54,803 nucleotides of DNA from an uncultured Clostridia bacterium (GTDB lineage: Bacteria > Bacillota > Clostridia > Oscillospirales > Acutalibacteraceae): NCBI GenBank assembly GCA_947631855.1, contig CANRMX010000007.1, positions 1 through 54,803 of the forward strand. The letters run 5' to 3'. Made by a program: the position numbers and the translations under genes. The notes beneath the pieces were generated by a model. It searched no databases, was not told the origin of the DNA, and saw only the letters and a program-made list of their open reading frames with translations. This document shows positions 40,409 through 48,616 of the stretch, piece after piece. How positions within the stretch are numbered: position 1 is the first letter of the stretch; every line of letters starts with the position of its first letter.

Positions 40409-43400
40409 ATGGGGTTTGTCCATCTGCACGTGCACACGGAATACAGCCTTCTGGACGGCGCCTGCCGCATCGAGCAGCTGCTGGACCGGGTGGGAGAGCT
40501 GGGGCAGGAGGCGGTGGCCATCACCGACCACGGCGTGATGTACGGCGTGATCGATTTCTACAAGGCCGCCAAAAAGCGCGGCATCCGGCCCATCCTTGGG
40601 TGCGAGGTGTATGTGGCTCCCCGCACCCGTTTGGATATGGTGCACGAGCTGGATCGGGAAAACCGTCATCTGGTGCTGCTCTGCGAGAACGGCACGGGGT
40701 ACCGCAATCTCATGGCGCTGGTGTCCCGCGGCTTCACCGAGGGATTTTATAACCGCCCGCGGGTGGACATGGAGCTGCTGCAGCAGTACCACGAGGGGCT
40801 CATCGCCCTGTCGGCCTGTCTGGCGGGGGAAGTGGCCCGGGACCTGTCCCGTGGGGAGTATTCCGCCGCCAAGGAGGCCGCCCTGCGGTACGACGCCATT
40901 TTCGGCCGTGGGAATTTCTATCTGGAGCTGCAGGATCACGGCCTTGCCCAGCAGAAAGAAGTGAACGCCGGCATCCTCCGCATCGCCCAGGAGACGGGCA
41001 TCCCGCTGGTGGCCACCAACGACTGCCACTACATCCGGCAGGAGGATCACGAGATGCACAACGTGCTGCTGTGCATCCAGACCGGCCGCACCTTGGAGGA
41101 CGAGACGGGCATGGGCTTCGAGACCCAGGAATTTTATGTAAAGAGCGAAGCAGAGATGCGCGCCCTGTTCCCGGAGATCCCCGAGGCCATCGAGAACACG
41201 GAGCGCATCGCCCGGCGGTGCAATGTGGAGATCGAATTCGGCGTCACCCGCCTGCCCCGGTTCGACCCGCCGGACGGCTCTGACAGTGAGACCTTCTTCC
41301 AAAACCTCTGCTGGGAGGGCCTTGCCCGAAGATATGGAGACGATCCTCCGCCCGCCGTGAAAGAGCGGCTTTCCTACGAGCTGGACGTGATCACCCGCAT
41401 GGGTTATGTAAACTACTATCTCATTGTGTGGGATTTCATCCGCTACGCCCGCAGCGTGGAGATTCCCGTGGGCCCGGGCAGAGGCTCGGGGGCAGCCAGT
41501 CTGGCGGCCTATTGCGTGGGCATCACCAACGTGGACCCCATCCGCTACAATCTGATCTTCGAGCGATTCCTCAACGCCGAGCGTGTGAGCATGCCTGATT
41601 TTGACATCGATTTCTCCGACGAGCGCCGGGACGAGATCATCCGCTATGTGGTGGACAAGTACGGCGCGGACCATGTGGCCCAGATCGTCACCTTCGGCAC
41701 CATGGCGGCCCGGGGCGCGGTGCGGGACGTGGGCCGGGTGATGGGCATGCCCTACAGCGCGGTGGATCAGGTGGCGAAGCTCATCCCCATGGAGCTGGGC
41801 ATCACGCTGGAGGAGGCCATCCGCCGCTCCAAGGACCTGCGCCAGCGGATGGAGGACGACAGCCGCATCGAGGCGCTGATCCGCATGGCCCAAAAGCTGG
41901 AGGGGATGCCCAGGCACGCTTCCACCCACGCGGCGGGGGTGCTGATCACCGACCGGCCCGTCACCGACTACGTGCCCCTGGCCAAGAACGACGACGCGGT
42001 GGTGGCCCAGTTCACCATGAACGCCATCGCCGACCTGGGGCTGCTGAAGATGGACTTCCTGGGCCTGCGGAATCTGTCGGTGATCGACAATGCCCAGAAG
42101 CTCATCCGCCGCCGCCAGCCGGATTTCAACATCGAGACGGTGCCCGACGACGACCCGGATGTGTTCGCCATGCTGTCCGCCGGGGAGACCTCCGGGGTGT
42201 TCCAGCTGGAAAGCGCGGGGATGCGCAGGCTCACCATGCAGGCCGGGTGCAGGAGCATCGAGGATATCACCGCGGTGATCGCCCTGTACCGTCCCGGCCC
42301 CATGCAGTTTATTCCGCAGTATCTGGAGAACAAGCGAATCCCGGGCAAGACCGCCTATCTCTGCGAGGAACTGCGGCCGATTTTGGAAGTGACCAGCGGG
42401 TGCATCATCTATCAGGAGCAGGTGATGCAGATTTTCCGGGACCTGGCGGGGTACTCCATGGGCCGGGCGGATATCGTGCGCCGGGCCATGTCCAAAAAGA
42501 AACGGGACGTGCTGGAGCAGGAGCGCAAAGTGTTTCTCTACGGCGAGCAGCGGGAGGACGGCTCCTACGCGGTGGACGGGTGCATCCGCCGGGGCATCCC
42601 GGAGGCCGTGGCCGAGGAGCTTTTCCGGGAGATCGGGGATTTTGCCTCCTACGCCTTCAACAAGGCTCACGCGGCCTGCTACGCCGTGGTGGCCTACGAG
42701 ACGGCCTATCTCAAGCGCCATTGGCCCCGGGAGTACATGGCGGCGCTGCTTTCCAGCGTGCTGGGCTGGACGGGCAAGGCCGTGGAATATATGGAGGAAT
42801 GCCGCCGGCTGGGCATCCGGGTGCTGCCGCCCCATGTGAACGACAGCGGGCCGGGCTTCTCTGTGGAGGAGGGCGGCATCCGCTACGGGCTGCTGGCGGT
42901 GAAAAATCTCGGGCGGAACATGATCGCCAATATCGTTGCCCAGCGGGAGGCGGGGGGAAGGTACGATTCTTTTTGGGATTTCTGCCGCCGCACCGCCGGG
43001 AAGGAGCTGAACCGCCGGGCGCTGGAGAGCCTGATCCTCTGTGGCGCACTGGACGGGCTGGGCAATAACCGCCGGGAGATGCTGCTGGGTCTGGACGATG
43101 TGCTGGCGGCGCTGGAGGCCGACAAACGGCGGAACCTGGAGGGGCAGATCGGATTTTTCGACACCGGAGGCGGCATGGGCTCCGGGGACCCGGAGCTGGC
43201 CCACGTGGAGGAATTTTCCGCCGCCGACCTGCTGGCCCGGGAAAAGGAAGTGACCGGGATGTACCTTTCCGGCCACCCCATGATGGATTATACGGAGCAG
43301 TACCGCAGTGGGGCATACGCCCGCACCGACGAGATCGCCGAATCCGCCCGGGAGGGCACGGGCCCCTACCGGGACGGCCAGCGGGTGCGGGTGCTGGCGC

Positions 43401-43951
43401 TGATCACCGAACTGCGGGACAAATACACCAAATCCGGCGGGCGGATGGCCTTCCTCACGCTGGAAGATATGTACGGCGCCTTGACGGGGCTGGTGTTCCC
43501 CAAGGTGCTGGAGGAAAACCGGGATCGGATCGCGGTTGGGCAGGCCGTGGCGGTGACCGGCCGGCTGAGCTTCACCGAGGATCAGGAGCCCGAACTGCTC
43601 TGCGAGGGGTTTTCCGCCCCGGCTGCGCCGGGGCGGCCTCCCGCGCCTTCGGCGCGGGGGGCCGGTCTGCCCCCTGGGGCAGACCGGAAAACCCCCGCCG
43701 GGAAGGCCGCCCGCCCCGGCCTCTACCTCAAGGTGGCGTCCAGGGATGACCCCAAGGTGGAAAAAGCCCTGCGGTTTACCGCTATCTTTGACGAAGGGCA
43801 GGACGACCTGTACCTGTTCTACCGGGACGAGGGCCGGCTGATGAAAGCCCCGGCCCGGCTGCGCACCCGGTGCAATCCGGTGCTGCTGGCGGCGCTGCGG
43901 GAACTGCTGGGGGAAGAAAACGTGGCATTTGTGCCGGCTGGCAGGAATTAG
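40409..43951 (+). CDS. dnaE: DNA polymerase III subunit alpha (DnaE)
   Basis: A 1180-residue C-family replicative polymerase. The PHP domain starts at FVHLHVHTEYSLLDG (3-17). The catalytic Asp triad lies in PDFDIDF (Asp397, Asp399, Asp401), followed by the helix-hairpin-helix region near 840-900 and an OB-fold domain (about 985-1060). Residues 1066-1096 (GFSAPAAPGRPP...) are Pro/Ala-rich and coincide exactly with cloverleaf element 2, 90 bp in frame, between the OB fold and the C-terminal domain. ATG 40409 follows AAAGGGGG. The protein is otherwise of normal length. The stop lies at 43949-43951. Confidence 0.96.
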   Translation: MGFVHLHVHTEYSLLDGACRIEQLLDRVGELGQEAVAITDHGVMYGVIDFYKAAKKRGIRPILGCEVYVAPRTRLDMVHELDRENRHLVLLCENGTGYRNLMALVSRGFTEGFYNRPRVDMELLQQYHEGLIALSACLAGEVARDLSRGEYSAAKEAALRYDAIFGRGNFYLELQDHGLAQQKEVNAGILRIAQETGIPLVATNDCHYIRQEDHEMHNVLLCIQTGRTLEDETGMGFETQEFYVKSEAEMRALFPEIPEAIENTERIARRCNVEIEFGVTRLPRFDPPDGSDSETFFQNLCWEGLARRYGDDPPPAVKERLSYELDVITRMGYVNYYLIVWDFIRYARSVEIPVGPGRGSGAASLAAYCVGITNVDPIRYNLIFERFLNAERVSMPDFDIDFSDERRDEIIRYVVDKYGADHVAQIVTFGTMAARGAVRDVGRVMGMPYSAVDQVAKLIPMELGITLEEAIRRSKDLRQRMEDDSRIEALIRMAQKLEGMPRHASTHAAGVLITDRPVTDYVPLAKNDDAVVAQFTMNAIADLGLLKMDFLGLRNLSVIDNAQKLIRRRQPDFNIETVPDDDPDVFAMLSAGETSGVFQLESAGMRRLTMQAGCRSIEDITAVIALYRPGPMQFIPQYLENKRIPGKTAYLCEELRPILEVTSGCIIYQEQVMQIFRDLAGYSMGRADIVRRAMSKKKRDVLEQERKVFLYGEQREDGSYAVDGCIRRGIPEAVAEELFREIGDFASYAFNKAHAACYAVVAYETAYLKRHWPREYMAALLSSVLGWTGKAVEYMEECRRLGIRVLPPHVNDSGPGFSVEEGGIRYGLLAVKNLGRNMIANIVAQREAGGRYDSFWDFCRRTAGKELNRRALESLILCGALDGLGNNRREMLLGLDDVLAALEADKRRNLEGQIGFFDTGGGMGSGDPELAHVEEFSAADLLAREKEVTGMYLSGHPMMDYTEQYRSGAYARTDEIAESAREGTGPYRDGQRVRVLALITELRDKYTKSGGRMAFLTLEDMYGALTGLVFPKVLEENRDRIAVGQAVAVTGRLSFTEDQEPELLCEGFSAPAAPGRPPAPSARGAGLPPGADRKTPAGKAARPGLYLKVASRDDPKVEKALRFTAIFDEGQDDLYLFYRDEGRLMKAPARLRTRCNPVLLAALRELLGEENVAFVPAGRN
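43606..43695. repeat. Cloverleaf-like palindromic element 2, inside dnaE
   Basis: The outer stem GGGGTTTTCC (43606-43615) and GGAAAACCCC (43686-43695) is perfect. Inside are GCCCCGGC[TGC]GCCGGGGC (43616-43634), a 13-bp stem with loop TTC (43635-43663) and a 9-bp stem GGTCTGCCC with GGGCAGACC, loop CCTG (43664-43685). It is exactly 90 bp, 30 codons, with no stop codon in the dnaE frame. Other DnaE proteins known to me have a short linker there, so it looks like an inserted element kept as a coding insert. Confidence 0.82.
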
Positions 43952-43983
43952 TGGAGAATCGAGAAAATATTGCCCAAAACCTC

Positions 43984-44011
43984 TTGATATTTTCCCCCGG
44001 TTTGGTATAAT
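43984..44011 (+). promoter_or_regulatory. Promoter of pfkA
   Basis: TTGATA (43984-43989), 16-bp spacer, TATAAT (44006-44011), 72 nt before the start. Confidence 0.7.
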
Positions 44012-44083
44012 GAATCCATACAACAGATTCGTCCGGTCGGGCGTATCCGTCCGATCCTACTATGAATGATGGAGGCGGCAACT

Positions 44084-45052
44084 ATGGGTGCAAAAAGTAT
44101 TGCGGTATTGACCAGTGGGGGCGACGCTCCCGGGATGAACGCTGCGGTGCGTGCGGTGGTGCGTTCGGCGATCAGCGCAGGGATGAAGGTCTACGGCGTG
44201 AAGCGCGGGTTTAACGGCCTGCTGCACAGCGATTTGGTAGAGATGAACCTGCGCAGCGTGTCGGACATCATCCAGGATGGCGGCACGGTGCTGTTCACCG
44301 CCCGCAGCCCGGAATTCAATACGCCCGAGGGCGTGGCGAAGGCTGCGGAAAATTGCAGGAAGCTGGGGATCGACGGCGTGGTGGTCATCGGCGGCGACGG
44401 CTCGTTCCGCGGCGCGCGGGATCTCACCGGCGCTGGGGTGCTGTGCATCGGCATGCCCGGCACCATCGACAACGACATTGCCTGCACGGATTTCACCATC
44501 GGCTACGACACGGCGCTGAACACCGCCATGGAGATGATCGACCGCCTGCAGGACACTTCCGAATCCCATGACCGGTGCAGCGTCGTGGAGGTCATGGGCC
44601 GTCACTGCGGCGACATCGCCCTGCAGGTGGGCATCGCCACCGGGGCCGTGGCCACGCTGGTGCCCGAAGTCCCCTATGATTTTGACCGGGACATCGTGCA
44701 GAAGATCGAGATGGTGCGCGCCACCGGCAAGACCCACTTCATCGTGGTGGTGGCCGAGGGCGTGGGCCACACCGAGGCCCTGGCGCGGAAGATCGAGGAG
44801 ACCACGGGCGTGGAGAGCCGTGCGACGATCCTGGGCCATGTGCAGCGCGGCGGGCATCCCACCGTGCGGGACCGTGTGCTGGCTGGCCGCATGGGCTATC
44901 ATGCGGTGCAGCTGCTGGAGCAGGGCGTGGGCAACCGGGTGGTGGCCGTCAAGGGCGACACCATCGTGGACTACGACATCACCGAGGCGCTGGATATGCC
45001 CCGGGTCTTTGACGAGAAGCTGCTGGAGATATCCGGCAAGCTGTCGCTGTAA
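44084..45052 (+). CDS. pfkA: 6-phosphofructokinase
   Basis: Phosphorylates fructose 6-phosphate with ATP in glycolysis; a 322-residue group A enzyme. It shows TSGGDAPGMNA (N-terminal nucleotide loop), GGDGSFRGA (ATP/Mg), PGTIDNDI (catalytic Asp), MGRHCGDIA and GHVQRGGHP (effector/substrate site). ATG 44084 lies 8 nt after GGAGG; an in-frame ATG at 44066 has no ribosome site. The residue after GGDG favours ATP rather than pyrophosphate as donor. Usual allosteric regulation by PEP/ADP is expected from the family. Confidence 0.96.
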   Translation: MGAKSIAVLTSGGDAPGMNAAVRAVVRSAISAGMKVYGVKRGFNGLLHSDLVEMNLRSVSDIIQDGGTVLFTARSPEFNTPEGVAKAAENCRKLGIDGVVVIGGDGSFRGARDLTGAGVLCIGMPGTIDNDIACTDFTIGYDTALNTAMEMIDRLQDTSESHDRCSVVEVMGRHCGDIALQVGIATGAVATLVPEVPYDFDRDIVQKIEMVRATGKTHFIVVVAEGVGHTEALARKIEETTGVESRATILGHVQRGGHPTVRDRVLAGRMGYHAVQLLEQGVGNRVVAVKGDTIVDYDITEALDMPRVFDEKLLEISGKLSL

Positions 45053-45070
45053 AATCTGCATACATACGGA

Positions 45071-45097
45071 AAGCCGCCCAGTTTCGGGCGGCTTTTT
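45071..45097 (+). terminator. Terminator of pfkA
   Basis: AAGCCGCCC (45071-45079) pairs with GGGCGGCTT (45086-45094), followed by TTT. Confidence 0.8.
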
Positions 45098-45122
45098 CGC
45101 GCTTTTTGGATCGCCGGATCCC

Positions 45123-45797
45123 TCACAGCCGGACTGGCACCTCCCGGTCGAGGGCCATGCTGTTTGGCGTGACCAGGCAGTCCACCGCCAGCACCTGCAC
45201 GCCGTTTGCCGCGGCCTCCCGCAGCGCGGCCGCAAAGGCGGGATCGGTGGCGGCGTTTGGCTCGAACCGGGTGACGCCCTTCATTTGCACCACGAAAAGC
45301 GCCATGGCGCGATAGCCCTCCCGCACCGCACGCATCAGCTCCCGCAGGTGCTTTTCGCCCCGCTGGGTGGGCGCGTCCGGGAACCGGGCAACACCGTCTT
45401 CCTCCAGCGTCACGCCCTTCACCTCGATAAATCCCCGGGCCTCTCCGGCCTCGGCGTAGAAATCGAACCGGGAGTCGCCGTAGACGGTTTCCGGCCTAAG
45501 CAAAGTCAGCCCGGGAATCAGCCTTGGGAGCGCCTCTTTCGCGGCGGCATTGGGGGCCTGGCTGTCCATGTTGATGAGCAAACTCCCCTTTTCCACTGCG
45601 ATCAGGTCGTACCGAGTCTTCCTGGTTGGATTTTTCCCCTCCGCCAGATAGACCGTTGCGCCGGGCACCAGCAATTCCCTGCACCGGCCGGTGTTCTTCA
45701 CATGGACGGTCTCCACCTTGCCGTGCAGCTCCACCCGGGCGATGAACCGGTTTGGCCGGGCCAGAAACCGCGCTTTTTCCACTGTGCCGTATTCCAT
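45123..45797 (-). CDS. sfsA: SfsA family DNA-binding protein
   Basis: A 224-residue homologue of E. coli sugar fermentation stimulation protein, a DNA-binding protein tied to maltose metabolism; the biochemical role is still poorly defined. Family features are FIARVELHG, HVKNTGRCRELL, DSQAPN, SRFDFY, FIEVKGVTLEEDGVARFPDAPT (a PD-(D/E)xK-like core) and HLRELM. The ATG at 45797 is used; the longer upstream frame is within the palindromic element. GGGGGATCACT precedes it. It converges on pfkA. Confidence 0.9.
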   Translation of the reverse strand: MEYGTVEKARFLARPNRFIARVELHGKVETVHVKNTGRCRELLVPGATVYLAEGKNPTRKTRYDLIAVEKGSLLINMDSQAPNAAAKEALPRLIPGLTLLRPETVYGDSRFDFYAEAGEARGFIEVKGVTLEEDGVARFPDAPTQRGEKHLRELMRAVREGYRAMALFVVQMKGVTRFEPNAATDPAFAAALREAAANGVQVLAVDCLVTPNSMALDREVPVRL

Positions 45798-45820
45798 AGT
45801 GATCCCCCGCTTTCCCGTGT

Positions 45821-45849
45821 ATTGTACCATTGAACCGGCACAAATGCAA
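45821..45849 (-). promoter_or_regulatory. Promoter of sfsA
   Basis: Minus strand TTGCAT (complement of 45844-45849), 17-bp spacer, TACAAT (complement of 45821-45826), 24 nt before the start. Confidence 0.72.
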
Positions 45850-45860
45850 CGCCCCACCTC

Positions 45861-45938
45861 CGCGCCTCCCGGCCCGCCCCTGCGGGGCGGGCCGCCTTCC
45901 TTCGGGAGGCCGCCGGGCTCCGCCCGGCGGGAGGCGCG
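45861..45938. repeat. Cloverleaf-like palindromic element 3
   Basis: Outer stem CGCGCCTCC (45861-45869) with GGAGGCGCG (45930-45938). Inside, three hairpins in a row: a 10-bp stem GGCCCGCCCC with loop TGC (45871-45893), GCCTTCC[TTC]GGGAGGC (45894-45910) and CGCCGGGC[TCC]GCCCGGCG (45911-45929). Loops TGC and TTC occur in the same order as in element 2. It lies between the divergent sfsA and GH120-like genes. Confidence 0.83.
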
Positions 45939-45967
45939 CTGCTTGCCGTACATTTTACCAAATCCCC

Positions 45968-45996
45968 TTGCGCCCGGGCAGAAAAAAGAGTATACT
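45968..45996 (+). promoter_or_regulatory. Promoter of the beta-helix glycosidase gene
   Basis: TTGCGC (45968-45973), 17-bp spacer, TATACT (45991-45996), 39 nt before the start. Confidence 0.7.
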
Positions 45997-46035
45997 GATG
46001 CCAGAATGACCGCAACCTCAGAAAGGAGAAGTCAA

Positions 46036-48075
46036 ATGAATCTGTATGTTTCCTGCACCGCGGGCCGCGCCGGCGACGGCACCCGCGAACACCCCTTCAA
46101 GACGATCTCTCAGGCGGCGGATGCAGCCCGCCCCGGCGATACCGTCTGGGTGGCGCCCGGTGTGTACCGGGAATGGGTGGACCCCAAAATCGGCGGCACG
46201 GACGCCCAGCATCCCGTTACCTACCGCTCCACCGAGCCTCTGGCTGCGGTGATCACCGGCGCGGAGGAGGTCAAGTGCTGGCAGCCTTTGGGCGGCGGCG
46301 TGTGGACGGCGCGTATTGCCAACGGTGTTTTTGGGGAGTATAATCCCTATACCACGCTGGTCTCCGGCGACTGGTTTATCGCCTCCATGGTCGCCCACAC
46401 CGGCGATGTCTATCTGAACCGCAAGTCCCTCTACGAGGTCACGGACTTGGAGAAGGTCTACCACCCGGAGATCTCCAAAGCCTCCTGGGATCCGGAATTC
46501 TCCGTCTACACCTGGTACACCGAGCAGGACGAGACCCGGAACGAAACGGTGCTCTACGCCAATTTCCACGATTTCGACCCCAATCGGGAAAACGTGGAGA
46601 TCAGCGTCCGCCCGGCCTGCTTCTATCCCAAACAGGAGGGTATCGGCTTCATCACCCTCAGCGGCTTCACCGTCTGCCAGGCGGCCACCCAGTGGGCGCC
46701 GCCCACCGCCTATCAGGAGGGCATGATCGGCCCCCACTGGTCCAAGGGCTGGGTGATCGAGGACTGCGAAATCTTTGAATCCAAATGCTCCGGCATCTCC
46801 CTGGGCAAGTACCGCCAGCAGGGCAACGACAACAAGTGGCTCCACTGGAAGTATAAGGACGGCACCCAGACCGAGCGGGAGTGCATCCTGCAGGCCCAGC
46901 GGGAGGGCTGGACGAAGGAGCGCATCGGCTCCCACATCGTGCGCAGGTGCAATATCCACGATTGCGGCCAGACCGGCATCGTGGGCCACCTGGGCGGAGT
47001 TTTCTCGCTCATCGAGGACAACCACATCCACCACATCAACAACAAGCAGAATCTGGCGGGGGCCGAGATCGGCGGCATCAAGATGCACGCCGCTATCGAC
47101 GTGATTTTCCGCCGCAACCACATCCACCACTGCACCCGTGGCATCTGGCTGGATTGGCAGGCCCAGGGCACCCGTGTCACCCAGAACCTGTTCCACCACA
47201 ACACCCTGCCCAACCTCAGCGAAACGGAATCGCCCAGCATGGAGGCCATGGCGGGCATGGGGGAGGACGTGTTTATCGAAGTCTCCCACGGCCCCACGCT
47301 GCTGGACAACAACCTGTTCCTGTCGGCCCGGGCGCTGAAACTGGCCACCCAGGGCGTGGCGCTGGTGCACAATCTGATCGCCGGCGCTTTCACCACGGTG
47401 GGCCAGGGCACCGATAACGGCGCCAAGACCCTGAATTCTCCCCGCTACACGCCCTATCATGTGCCCCACCGCACCGAGGTGGCGGGCTTCATGACCTTCC
47501 TCCACGGGGATATGCGCTTCTACAACAACATCTTCGTCCAGCAGCCCATGCACCCGGTGCTGAAGGCCGCCATGGACGCCGCCGCCTCCGGCCCGCCCAA
47601 CGGCTGGGATGACGCCAACATCGCCGTGGGCACCTTCCCCTATAACGGCTATCCCACCCAGGCGGAGTGGGAGCGGGAATTCGAGGGCTACTGCGGCATG
47701 GGCAGCGCCCCCAGCGACCGGTACTATATGCACCTGCCTATGTGGGCGGCCGGCAACGTCTATATGAACGGCGCCCGCCCCTGGGAGAAGGAGGAAAACC
47801 CCGTGCTGGCGGAGGGCGAAGTCACCCTCGACCTGCGGGAAGAAAACGGGCAGATCACGCTGGACACCAACCTCTACGACCTCCTGCCGGAGGTACATCT
47901 CCCGCTGATCGCCACTGAGACTCTGGGCATGGCCTTCGAGCCGGAGGAGCGCTTTGAATCTCCCGACGGCGCGCCCATCCTCTTTGACCGGGATTATTTC
48001 GGCGAGCCCCGGGGCGTCAGCGCCCTGCCCGGGCCCTTTGCCGATGGCCATGACGCCGCCCGCGATCTCCTGTGA
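46036..48075 (+). CDS. Right-handed beta-helix glycosidase, GH120-like (beta-xylosidase family)
   Basis: A 679-residue protein with parallel beta-helix repeats from about 20 to 580. The N-terminal motif GTREHPFKTISQAADAA is the DUF1565-like cap, and GDTVWVAPGVYREWVDP, ATQWAPPTAYQ, HWSKGWVIEDC, HIHHINNKQN and GIWLDWQAQG (Asp373 a candidate nucleophile) recall GH120 beta-xylosidases such as Thermoanaerobacterium XylC. No signal peptide: it would act on imported xylo-oligosaccharides in the cytoplasm. ATG 46036 follows AAAGGAGA by 6 nt. GH assignment is by memory of the family, not alignment. Confidence 0.7.
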   Translation: MNLYVSCTAGRAGDGTREHPFKTISQAADAARPGDTVWVAPGVYREWVDPKIGGTDAQHPVTYRSTEPLAAVITGAEEVKCWQPLGGGVWTARIANGVFGEYNPYTTLVSGDWFIASMVAHTGDVYLNRKSLYEVTDLEKVYHPEISKASWDPEFSVYTWYTEQDETRNETVLYANFHDFDPNRENVEISVRPACFYPKQEGIGFITLSGFTVCQAATQWAPPTAYQEGMIGPHWSKGWVIEDCEIFESKCSGISLGKYRQQGNDNKWLHWKYKDGTQTERECILQAQREGWTKERIGSHIVRRCNIHDCGQTGIVGHLGGVFSLIEDNHIHHINNKQNLAGAEIGGIKMHAAIDVIFRRNHIHHCTRGIWLDWQAQGTRVTQNLFHHNTLPNLSETESPSMEAMAGMGEDVFIEVSHGPTLLDNNLFLSARALKLATQGVALVHNLIAGAFTTVGQGTDNGAKTLNSPRYTPYHVPHRTEVAGFMTFLHGDMRFYNNIFVQQPMHPVLKAAMDAAASGPPNGWDDANIAVGTFPYNGYPTQAEWEREFEGYCGMGSAPSDRYYMHLPMWAAGNVYMNGARPWEKEENPVLAEGEVTLDLREENGQITLDTNLYDLLPEVHLPLIATETLGMAFEPEERFESPDGAPILFDRDYFGEPRGVSALPGPFADGHDAARDLL

Positions 48076-48117
48076 TCTTGACCGAATGCAATTACAATTA
48101 GAAAGAAGGTGCTGTGC

Positions 48118-48585
48118 GTGCAGCTGAACGACATCATGGAGTATGTCTGGCTGGGGGTCACCATCCTGGCCGCCATCGTGGAGGCCGCCGTGCCCGCGCT
48201 GGTCTCCATCTGGTTTGTGCCCGGCGGTCTTGCCGCGCTGATCTGCGCTCTGGCGGGCGGCTCGGTGGGATTGCAGGTCACACTGTTCTTTGTGTTCTCT
48301 GCGGCGGCTCTGGCCGTCACCCGACCCCTTTATAAAAAGGTGCGGGGCCGCGCGCCCGTCAGCACCAACGCCGACCGGGTCTTGGGCCGGGAAGCCGTCG
48401 TCACCGAAGCCATCGATAATCTCCGCGCCCTGGGCCGGGTCGATGTGCTGGGGGCCAGCTGGGCCGCCCGTGCAGAAGAGCCCGAGGGGAAAATCCCCGC
48501 CGGACAGACGGTGCAGGTGGTGCGCATCGAGGGCGTCAAGCTGGTGGTGCGCGAAAGCCCCGCCCCGCCGCCCGCCGACCGTTGA
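48118..48585 (+). CDS. NfeD family membrane protein
   Basis: A 155-residue protein with two or three transmembrane helices (about 9-28, 30-50 and 52-72) followed by a small OB-fold NfeD domain (about 90-150) with GREAVVTEAIDNLRALGRVDVLGASWAARAE. Such proteins partner with SPFH/stomatin proteins in membrane microdomains; the stomatin gene follows at 48617. GTG 48118 is used, since GAAGGTG lies 6 nt upstream; an in-frame GTG at 48109 overlaps that site. It is likely the first gene of a two-gene unit. Confidence 0.85.
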   Translation: MQLNDIMEYVWLGVTILAAIVEAAVPALVSIWFVPGGLAALICALAGGSVGLQVTLFFVFSAAALAVTRPLYKKVRGRAPVSTNADRVLGREAVVTEAIDNLRALGRVDVLGASWAARAEEPEGKIPAGQTVQVVRIEGVKLVVRESPAPPPADR

Positions 48586-48616
48586 CCGAATCAATCATCA
48601 AAAAGGAGTGTTTTTC

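Noticed and set aside
40370-44023. Very long open frame on the minus strand opposite dnaE (1217 codons), and similar long antisense frames opposite tldE, the PBP gene, lysC and the glycosidase.
   Set aside because: GC-rich third positions on the coding strand remove stop codons from one antisense frame. The translations are His/Gly/Leu-rich without domains, and the sense genes are complete known families.
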